In this document: positions 57,937 through 64,000 of the stretch, in pieces
Layout of the letters: every line of letters starts with the position of its first letter
Position numbering within the stretch: the stretch's first letter is position 1
Source of the DNA: Streptomyces sp. TP-A0356
GTDB taxonomy: Bacteria; Actinomycetota; Actinomycetes; Streptomycetales; Streptomycetaceae
Assembly: GCF_001417775.1 (NCBI RefSeq)
Contig: NZ_BBZJ01000030.1
Span: 1 to 64,000 of the forward strand
Direction of reading: 5' to 3'
DNA: 64,000 nt
The notes under the pieces: model-generated
Told to the model about the DNA's origin: nothing
Databases searched by the model: none
Seen by the model: the letters and a program-made list of their open reading frames with translations, nothing else
Translations under genes and position numbers: made by a program

Positions 57937-58480
57937 ATGGCCGCCCACGTCGAACACCTGCTGACGGTCGGCAGCCTGACCGGGGGCGCACGGCGTCCCC
58001 GTGCAGCTGGAGAACAACGTGTGGATCGTCGGCGACGACGAACAGGTCCTCGTGATCGACGCCGCCCACGAGCCCGATCTCATCGCGGAGGCGGTCGGCG
58101 ACCGCCGCCTTGTCGGGATCGTGTGCACGCGCGCGCACAGCGGCCACGTCGATGCGGCCGTGGAGCTGTCCGAACTGACCGCGGCACCCATCCTGCCGCA
58201 CCGCGACGACCTCAGGCTGTGGCACGACATATACCCGGACCGCACCCCCGACGACGACCTCACCGACGGCCGGCAGATAGACGTCGCGGGAACGGAACTG
58301 ACGGTAGGTCACACTCCCGGGCACACGCCGGGCTCCGTCACGCCGCGTCGAGCGCCGCCACACGTACCTGGACTCCGACGTGTGCGTCGGGACCATGCCG
58401 ATCAGCCGCACCGTGCAGGCCGTCGTCCTCGTCGCGACGGCAGCGGTGACGGACGCTGGTCCGGCACCGCTGGCCCGGTG
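57937..58480 (+). pseudogene. Metallo-beta-lactamase-fold hydrolase, frameshifted and motif-degenerate
   Basis: The start reads AAHVEHLLTVGSLTGG. After a one-base shift near 57980 the frame gives VQLENNVWIVGDDEQVLVIDAAHEPDLIAEAVGDRRLVGIVCTRAHSGHVDAAVELSEL, then ILPHRDDLRLWHDIYPDRTPDDDLTDGRQIDVAGTELTVGHTPGHTPGSV. Here the family metal motif HxHxDH is altered to RAHSGH, so at least two ligands are lost. Another shift near 58335 leads to a short, unrelated end. The next histidine motif (GHTPGHTPGS) is intact, so the gene is recently broken. Confidence 0.75.
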
Positions 58481-58580
58481 GGGGCTCAGGGGGCGGTGGT
58501 CCCGCCGCCCGCCTCCGGTTGGGCAACCTCAGCACGCGTCTGATGCGCCCGGACTCGGCATGAAATCGCCGGAGAATCGC

Positions 58581-59636
58581 ATGACACAATCGACAGTTCC
58601 TTCAGCCGGCGCACCCGTGGACGTCGAAGGCGGAGCGCAGCGGCCGTTCTCCGAGCACGCCGCCATGGCCAGGGCGTATCCCGGCGGCAGGATGACCGTG
58701 GGCGCCATCACGCCCCTGGAGGGCTTCGACGGGCCCGTGCCGTCCCTGGCCGGGCACATCGAGCGGATCCAGCAGGCCGAGCGGGCCGGCTTCGCCTCGG
58801 TGTGGGTCCGGGACGTGCCACTGCTGGACCCGAGCTTCGGGGACGCCGGGCAGGTCTTCGACCCGTGGGTGTACCTGGGGCAGCTCAGCGCCCGCACCAC
58901 CTCGATCACACTGGGGACCGCCAGCATCGTCATGCCGCTGCGGCATCCATTGCACACCGCCAAGGCGGCCGCCTCGGTGGACCAACTGTCAGGCGGACGG
59001 CTCCTGCTCGGGGTGGCCACCGGTGACCGGCCCGTGGAGTTCCCGGCCTTCGGTCAGGACCCGGGCGGCCGGGCCGAGAGGTTCCGGCAGTCGCTGGAGT
59101 ACTTCCGTGTCGTCCTCGAGCACCGTTTCCCGCACGTGGAGTCGCCGCTCGGCCGGATGCACGGCACCGATCTGCTGCCCAAGCCGGTGTACCGGCGGAT
59201 CCCCGTACTGATGACGGGACGCGGCAGGCAGGACGTCCGGTGGATCGCCGACAACATGGACGGCTGGCTGTACTACACCCCGCCGCTCCAGCAGCAGGCC
59301 GAGAACATCCAGCGGTGGCGGGAGCTGACCCGGGGCGATGGCGGTGGATTCAAGCCGTACGCCCAGGCCACCTATCTGGATCTGACCGAGGACCCGCTGG
59401 CCCTGCCCCGGCGCATCCACCAGGGCTTCTCGGTGGGCCGGGTGTCGTTCCTGGCGATGATGCGGGCCTGGCAGGACATCGGCATCGACCAGCTGATGAT
59501 CAACTTCAAGCACAGTCGCCGTCCGGTCGCCGAGGTGATCGACGAACTGGCCGAACACGTGCTGCCGCACTTCCCACCCGGGCGCTCCGGGGCGCGCGGC
59601 GAGCACCGGCGGCCCGTGGGGCGGACCGGGCCCTGA
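58581..59636 (+). CDS. LLM-class flavin-dependent oxidoreductase
   Basis: A 351-residue luciferase-like monooxygenase-type protein with a TIM barrel: RMTVGAITPLEGFDGPVPSLAGHIERIQQAERAGFASVWVRDVPLLDPSFGDAGQVFDPWVYLGQLSARTTSITLGTASIVMPLRHPLHTAKAAASVDQLSGGRLLLGVATGDRPVEF. The last part, DQLSGGRLLLGVATG, is the family fingerprint. It would use FMN or F420 supplied by a reductase, and an FMN reductase gene is convergent next door (59678-60289). GGAG at 58571-58574 supports ATG 58581; an ATG at 58560 is weaker. The substrate cannot be read from the sequence. Confidence 0.88.
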   Translation: MTQSTVPSAGAPVDVEGGAQRPFSEHAAMARAYPGGRMTVGAITPLEGFDGPVPSLAGHIERIQQAERAGFASVWVRDVPLLDPSFGDAGQVFDPWVYLGQLSARTTSITLGTASIVMPLRHPLHTAKAAASVDQLSGGRLLLGVATGDRPVEFPAFGQDPGGRAERFRQSLEYFRVVLEHRFPHVESPLGRMHGTDLLPKPVYRRIPVLMTGRGRQDVRWIADNMDGWLYYTPPLQQQAENIQRWRELTRGDGGGFKPYAQATYLDLTEDPLALPRRIHQGFSVGRVSFLAMMRAWQDIGIDQLMINFKHSRRPVAEVIDELAEHVLPHFPPGRSGARGEHRRPVGRTGP

Positions 59637-59677
59637 GGAAGCACGACCCCGGCGCCCCCGGCGTGACATGGCCGGGC

Positions 59678-60289
59678 TCAGTCCCGGACGGCCCCGGACG
59701 GCCGCTCCTGCGCGTAGTCGCACGTGCCCTCCGCCCGGAACTGCAGGGCTGCCCTGGTCACCTCCGTGCCGAGGCCGCGCAATTGGTCCGCGACCGCCTG
59801 GTCGGTGAGGCGTCCGTCGCCATCGAAGATCCGGGAGGACCGCGGGACCGCGAACACCAGCGGCACGGCCCAGCCGCGCAGCGACCGCACGATGAACTCC
59901 ATCGCGTTGATCGCCTGCAGGCCCTGCACCCCACCGGCGGTCGTCAGCATCCCCACGGGTTTGTTGCTGAGGTAGGGCGGGTCGTGGTCGGCCAGGAGGG
60001 CGAGCCAGTCCACTGCGTTCTTGAACGCGCCGCTGACCGACCCGTGGTATGTCGGGCTGCTCCACAGCAGGGCGTCGGCTGCCTGAACGGTGTCCGCAAG
60101 CCGACGGGCGGACGCAGGGAATCCGTGCTCGGACGTGTAGAACGGAAGGTCCAGCCGCTTGAGGTCGATCACCTGAGTGTCGGCGCCTGCATCGGCCGCC
60201 CCCTCGACCGCCACACACAGTGCGGTGAGGCTGGTCGACGGGGTGCGCAGCGAACCCCCCATTCCGACGACGAGCGGGGGGCGCGCCAT
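59678..60289 (-). CDS. NADPH-dependent FMN reductase
   Basis: A 203-residue flavodoxin-fold reductase: PPLVVGMGGSLRTPSTSLTALCVAVEGAADAGADTQVIDLKRLDLPFYT, followed by ADALLWSSPTYHGSVSGAFKNAVDWL, the characteristic FMN-binding SPTYHGSxSGxxKNxxDW motif, and KPVGMLTTAGG. It would reduce FMN with NAD(P)H in the cytosol, possibly for the adjacent LLM-class oxidoreductase. GGAG 9 bases before ATG 60289 fits; the longer open frame to 60517 is the shadow of the aldo/keto reductase remnant. The two genes are convergent, 42 bases apart. Confidence 0.92.
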   Translation of the reverse strand: MARPPLVVGMGGSLRTPSTSLTALCVAVEGAADAGADTQVIDLKRLDLPFYTSEHGFPASARRLADTVQAADALLWSSPTYHGSVSGAFKNAVDWLALLADHDPPYLSNKPVGMLTTAGGVQGLQAINAMEFIVRSLRGWAVPLVFAVPRSSRIFDGDGRLTDQAVADQLRGLGTEVTRAALQFRAEGTCDYAQERPSGAVRD

Positions 60290-60302
60290 CCTGTCAACTC
60301 CT

Positions 60303-60660
60303 TCACAGCATCTCCAGGGGCGTGGGCCCGCTGGGCGGCGGGAACGCCTCGTCGAGGGCGTCGAGCGCCCCGGTGGGAAGGTGGAGGTCCACTGCGCCGC
60401 GGTTCTCCCGAACGTGGTCGGGTGATCCGGAACGCGGGATCGCGGCCACCCCCTGCTCCAGCACCCAGGCGAGTGCGACCTGGGCCGGCGTGGTTCCGAG
60501 GGCCCGGGCCACGGCATCCAGTGCCTCGACCTTCAGGAGCCGCCCCTGCTCGATCGGGGAGTAGGCCATGACCGTGACCCCGGCCTCGCGGCACCAGGGG
60601 AAGAGATCCCACTCGATGCCGCGCCGGGAGAGGTTGTACAGCACCTGGTCGCGAACAGGG
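60303..60660 (-). pseudogene. Aldo/keto reductase, C-terminal fragment
   Basis: The frame VRDQVLYNLSRRGIEWDLFPWCREAGVTVMAYSPIEQGRLLKVEALDAVARALGTTPAQVALAWVLEQGVAAIPRSGSPDHVRENRGAVDLHLPTGALDALDEAF matches the last 110 residues of the aldo/keto reductase family (the YSPxxxG and AIPxSxxxxHVxEN cofactor motifs). The catalytic Tyr and Lys region lies upstream and is missing; instead the sequence is joined near 60660 to a membrane-protein remnant. A deletion that fused two genes is the simplest explanation. It ends 13 bases before the FMN reductase start. Confidence 0.8.
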
Positions 60661-61530
60661 CCGTGGCCAGCACCACCACCGCGAGCGCGACGGTGACCAG
60701 GGTGACCAGGGTGACCAGGTTGTAGGGGTACAGGGGGTGGTGCCGTGCAGGGAGGTGGGCGCCGCGCTCCCAGGGCTGGTGGTCGACGATGATCCACAGG
60801 CTGAGCGCGACGGCGGACACAGCGGTGATGACGGCATGCTGCACGGCGCCGAGTGCGGTGGCGAGGTTCCAGGTGGCGCTGTTGATGAACAGGACCGTAG
60901 CCGTGGCGAAAACGCCCGCCAGGCCCCGGGAGAGGGAGCCGAACAGCCGCCAGGGGCGGTTGGCGTACACCATGCCGGCGACGAGTCGGGTGTGGCCGCG
61001 CAGGCCGGGCACGACGTAGCGCCGGGGCTGCTCGGGGCCGGGACGGGTGTCCGGTACCGGTTCGCGCGGCGGGCGGCCGATCACCTCCGGGTGCCTGGCG
61101 TCTCCTCGTGCCCGACCAGCTCTCGTACGACATCAACGACGGCCTGCCGCACCCGGCGCCGAAGGCGGCGGACCCCAAGGGCGGGAAGGAGATGAGCGCG
61201 GCACGGAGCGCGGTGTCGACCTCGACGCTGATCGGGTAAAGCCGGGCCCGCCGCGGAAGGTCGGTGAGAAGATCCCCACGTCCCATTCGGCACCGTCCAG
61301 GTGGTTTCTGACGGCCTCGGCGATGTCGGAGACGTCGGCCTGCTCGCTCACGCTGAGCAGGGCGGTCATCGTGTGGACCTGCCATCCGCCCCGAGCACGG
61401 ACTGCCCGGCGGAGAGGGTCGGGCAACCGGGGGCGAGAGCCCGGGCGATCTCCGACGGCAGACCGGGGTCGGCCACCAGCACGACGCGCACGGATCTGCC
61501 GGAGGAGGTCTCGGGCACGTCAGCCGTCAT
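60660..61530 (-). pseudogene. Membrane protein of unknown function, several frameshifts, 3'-truncated
   Basis: Reading from ATG 61530, with GAAGGTG ahead of it, pieces in three frames join into one protein: MTADVPETSSGRSVRVVLVADPGLPSEIARALAPG, then VHTMTALLSVSEQADVSDIAEAVRNHLDGAEWDVGIF, then TDLPRRARLYPISVEVDTALRAALISFPPLG, RRVRQAVVDVVRELVG, and last LVAGMVYANRPWRLFGSLSRGLAGVFATATVLFINSATWNLATALGAVQHAVITAVSAVALSLWIIVDHQPWERG with two or more membrane helices. I recognise this as a conserved actinobacterial hypothetical membrane protein. It needs about four corrections to be read through and is cut off at the aldo/keto reductase junction. Confidence 0.7.
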
Positions 61531-61680
61531 GACCACACCTTCGTGTGCGCCTCGCGCCATGGCGGCCGCGAGGGACCAGCGGTTCGCGGGTGTCACCCAC
61601 CGTGCCGCCCGTCCCCGGCGCACACGCAGCGTCCGGGGCCGCTTGCGCCGTGACACGGGCTCCGTGCCGAAGGCTCCGGG

Positions 61681-61971
61681 TCACCCGGCGGATTCGAGGG
61701 CCTGGGAGAAGTCCGTTCCGAGCTGCGACAACAGGTCGTCGAACTCCTTCTCGCTGATCGCCTCCCGGAGCACGGCCAGGACGGTCCGCACACCCCGGTC
61801 GGCTTCCTCCTCCTTGAGCATGGTGCGGTCGGCCACGCGCCGCACGCTGTCATAGTGGCCGAAGCGCTCGATGCGGTGGGTGGTTCCCCGGCGCACCGCC
61901 TCCGCGAGGCCCTCGGGGAGTTCGATGATCAGGTCCCTGGCCTCCCCGGAGCTCAGCCTGTGGGCACCCAC
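61681..61971 (-). CDS. DUF2267-type small protein
   Basis: A 96-residue protein: LSSGEARDLIIELPEGLAEAVRRG, then the repeat-like half RVADRTMLKEEEADRGVRTVLAVLREAISEKEFDDLLSQLGTDFSQAL, which is the DUF2267 pattern (xxAxxAxxAVLxxLxxRIxxxExxDLxxQLPxxL). DUF2267 proteins are often found in stress-related actinobacterial clusters and have no proven biochemistry. GTG 61971 has a GGAGG ribosome site 9 bases upstream, so this is a plausible intact gene, though it may lack one of the two repeats usual in the family. It stands between the membrane pseudogene and the dehydrogenase gene, divergent from the latter. Confidence 0.7.
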   Translation of the reverse strand: MGAHRLSSGEARDLIIELPEGLAEAVRRGTTHRIERFGHYDSVRRVADRTMLKEEEADRGVRTVLAVLREAISEKEFDDLLSQLGTDFSQALESAG

Positions 61972-62094
61972 AGCTTGACGCCTCCGTACACCGTGGTGTG
62001 CAGGGCCTCAGCTTGCCGTGGCATGGGACGCATCAGCAGGTGTGAGCGGGTCCGGGCGTGGGAACCCGAGGTGCCCCGACTCCAGGGAGGCGCC

Positions 62095-63519
62095 ATGGAC
62101 GCCCATGTCACTGGCCAGGGGAGCCCCATCGCCACGGTCAATCCCTACACCGGTGAAAGGGTTCGGGAGTTCTCGGCCCTGAGCGCGGAGGACGTAGGAC
62201 GCGCGATCGACGCGGCGCACCGTAGCTTTCCGGACTGGCGTGCCCGGCCGACGGCCGACCGCGGGGCCCTGGTGCAACGCGCCGGCCGGCTCATGAGGGA
62301 GCGCAAGGAGGAACTGGCGCGGCTGCTGACCCTCGAGGTCGGCAAGCTGATCAACTCCAGCCGTGCAGAGGTCGACCTCGCGTCCGACATCCTCACCTAC
62401 TACGGCGAGCACGGCCCCGAGCTGCTGGAAGAGCGACCCCTGCCGGTGCCCAAGGGCACGGCCGTGCTGGTGAACGAGCCGCTCGGCGTTCTTCTCGGTG
62501 TGATGCCCTGGAACTTCCCGCTGTACCAGGTGGTCCGATTCGCGGGTCCGAACCTCGTCCTCGGCAACACGATCCTGCTCAAGCACGCGAGCAGTTGCCC
62601 CCAGTCCGCACTGGCACTCGAGCAGCTGTTCAGGGATGCGGGTGTGCCGACCGGGGTCTATACCAATCTCTTCGTGCGGGGCAGGGACGTCGGGAAGATC
62701 ATCGATGACTCTCGTGTGCAGGGAGCATCACTGACCGGAAGCGAGCGGGCGGGCGTGAGCTTGGGCGGGATCGCCGGCCGCAATGTCAAGAAGTCCGTCC
62801 TCGAGCTGGGTGGCAGTGATCCCTTCATCGTGCTGGACGGTCACAACCTCGAGCGCACCGTGTACGCCGCGTTCCTCGGCCGGATGGGCAACACAGGGCA
62901 GTGCTGCGTGGCGGCCAAGCGCTTCATCGCCCTTGCCGACGTCTACGACGCCTTCGTCACCGGGCTGCGCGACCGGATGAGCGAGGTGCGACCGGGAGAT
63001 CCGGCCGACCCCGCCACCACGCTCGGCCCGCTGTCCTCCGAGGCCGCGGCCGAACTCCTGATGGAGCAGGTCCGCGACGCGGTGGACAAGGGAGCCACGG
63101 TGGTGCTGGGCGGTGGACGGCCCGACCTGCCGGGCGCCTTCGTCGAGCCGACCGTCCTCACCGACGTCACACCGGACATGCGGGCCTACCGGGAAGAGCT
63201 CTTCGGCCCCGTCGCCACGGTCTACCGGGTCGCCGACGAGGACGAGGCCGTGGCATTGGCCAACACCTCTCCCTACGGCCTGGGAGGCGCGGTCTTCGCC
63301 GCCGACCCGGAACGCGCTCGCGGGGTCGCGGACCGGCTGGAGGCGGGCATGGTGTGGATCAACCACCCGACCGCGTCCGGACCGGAGCTGCCCTTCGGCG
63401 GCATCAAGCGCTCCGGCTACGGGCGCGAACTCGGCGACGTGGGCATCGTGGAATTCGCGAACCGCAAGCTCGTGCGCTACGTGGACGCCGACGCCCCGAT
63501 CGAAGAGGTGCTGGGCTGA
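62095..63519 (+). CDS. Succinate-semialdehyde-type aldehyde dehydrogenase
   Basis: A 474-residue NAD(P)-dependent dehydrogenase of the GabD group, which oxidises succinate semialdehyde or a related aldehyde to the acid. It opens with ATVNPYTGERVREFSALSAEDVGRAIDAAHRSFPDWRARP. The cofactor and catalytic motifs are present: VMPWNFPLYQVVRFAGPNLVLGNTILLKHAS, LELGGSDPF with Glu237 as general base, and GNTGQCC with Cys271 as nucleophile, then EELFGPVATVYRVADEDEA and PFGGIKRSGYGRELG near the end. GGGAGG 4 to 9 bases ahead supports ATG 62095. It is one of the few unbroken genes in this part of the window. Length is normal for the family. Confidence 0.93.
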   Translation: MDAHVTGQGSPIATVNPYTGERVREFSALSAEDVGRAIDAAHRSFPDWRARPTADRGALVQRAGRLMRERKEELARLLTLEVGKLINSSRAEVDLASDILTYYGEHGPELLEERPLPVPKGTAVLVNEPLGVLLGVMPWNFPLYQVVRFAGPNLVLGNTILLKHASSCPQSALALEQLFRDAGVPTGVYTNLFVRGRDVGKIIDDSRVQGASLTGSERAGVSLGGIAGRNVKKSVLELGGSDPFIVLDGHNLERTVYAAFLGRMGNTGQCCVAAKRFIALADVYDAFVTGLRDRMSEVRPGDPADPATTLGPLSSEAAAELLMEQVRDAVDKGATVVLGGGRPDLPGAFVEPTVLTDVTPDMRAYREELFGPVATVYRVADEDEAVALANTSPYGLGGAVFAADPERARGVADRLEAGMVWINHPTASGPELPFGGIKRSGYGRELGDVGIVEFANRKLVRYVDADAPIEEVLG

Positions 63520-63974
63520 CCTACGAACGCTCTCGATGGCGAGCTGGTGGCGTGCCGAGCGGGACAGGCTGGCGTTCGAGCGGCTACACCAGCGGCTCGC
63601 CGGACGCGGGACGACTGCCGCCCAGGCACCGCGGCAGTGGCCGGCGCACAGCGCCCGTAGTCGCCTCTCTCCAATCGCTCCAGGGCGTGATCGAGATCGT
63701 TCAGATGCTCGCGCGCCGGGGGCAGCAGGGCGGCGACGTACGCCCGCTCGAAGGCCGTGCTCGCCCCCTCCGGGTCGTGCTCGTCGTCAATGGCCACCAC
63801 TGCGTTCGCCTCGACGATCCCTTCGAACTCACGGCTCAGTGCGGATATCTGCTGCAGTGTGCCGACACGGTCGGCTGCCGGCACCCACGTATCGACTCGC
63901 TCGGAAGTACGGGAAAGGCGGCATTGCCGCATGGATCGCTCATATAGGAGGAGACCTCTTCGCCTTGGGTCCAA
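63477..63974 (-). pseudogene. TraR/DksA-like zinc-finger protein, C-terminus damaged
   Basis: The minus-strand frame contains VGTLQQISALSREFEGIVEANAVVAIDDEHDPEGASTAFERAYVAALLPPAREHLNDLDHALERLERGDYGRC, which is the coiled-coil part of DksA/TraR-like proteins up to the first cysteine of the zinc finger. The expected CxxC...CxxC remainder is not in frame: after YGRC the reading becomes Ala/Pro/Arg-rich and overruns into the end of the dehydrogenase gene, while other frames contain pieces such as RRPLPRCL. A frameshift near 63650 is likely. The start is unclear (63974 or 63932), and the gene lies at the window end. Confidence 0.5.
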
Positions 63975-64000
63975 TTCCCGGGTGCCTCAGCCGTGACGCG

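Overview
The window is high-GC actinobacterial DNA, almost certainly a Streptomyces chromosome. Signs are the GC-rich third codon positions, GTG starts with GTGA or ATGA overlaps, purine-rich ribosome binding sites, and families typical of the genus (Methyltransf_19, VC0807-type membrane proteins, LAL-type LuxR regulators, a cytoplasmic-type contractile injection system). No rRNA, tRNA or CRISPR array was seen.

Layout. 1-6.7 kb: small regulator-led units (methionine aminopeptidase with a divergent XRE regulator; PadR with a divergent NTF2-like protein; MarR with a divergent VC0807-family membrane protein), a SAM methyltransferase, a transposase scar and a decapitated TetR gene. 6.9-32.4 kb: a complete-looking phage-tail-like contractile injection system (CIS). 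It has a LuxR ATPase regulator and an atypical LuxR response regulator, a DUF4255 cap protein, an AAA+ ATPase, two tandem membrane-anchored ricin-type lectin proteins on the opposite strand, a DUF4157 metallopeptidase-like protein, and then a tightly overlapping structural operon: sheath, tube, chaperone-like protein, DUF6760 protein, a 1146-residue disordered protein, second tube protein, LysM protein, VgrG-like spike, gp25, baseplate J, tail protein I and a CisA-like membrane protein. 32.4-39.7 kb: a graveyard of mobile DNA (an IS5-like element in a doxX remnant, a truncated integrase, an IS21 istA/istB remnant cut by an IS630 element), carrying two lone immunity-type genes (SMI1/KNR4 and DUF4240).

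39.8-47.4 kb: five co-directional genes that fit together as a beta-mannan exopolysaccharide locus: GH26, a membrane GT2 glycosyltransferase, GH113, a sugar-1-phosphate nucleotidyltransferase and an OatA-like acyltransferase with an SGNH domain. 47.4-53.3 kb: further IS remnants, a lipoprotein thioredoxin with a DsbD-N-like partner, and a TetR/VC0807 operon with twin operators and an apparently leaderless start. 53.3-64 kb: a decaying stress and redox island, with a frameshifted phosphoribosyltransferase-erythromycin esterase fusion, a FUSC transporter, a degenerate metallo-beta-lactamase-fold gene, an LLM oxidoreductase, an FMN reductase, a truncated aldo/keto reductase, a DUF2267 protein, a succinate-semialdehyde-type dehydrogenase and a damaged DksA-like gene.

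The two coherent systems are the CIS and the mannan locus. In the CIS, the contractile particle genes are flanked by their own regulators and by three membrane proteins (two lectins and the CisA-like protein) whose topology could link an intracellular particle to the envelope. In the mannan locus, nucleotide sugar supply, polymerisation, trimming by two mannanase families and acylation are all encoded side by side. Many of the flanking genes are broken, so the intact state of these two clusters stands out.
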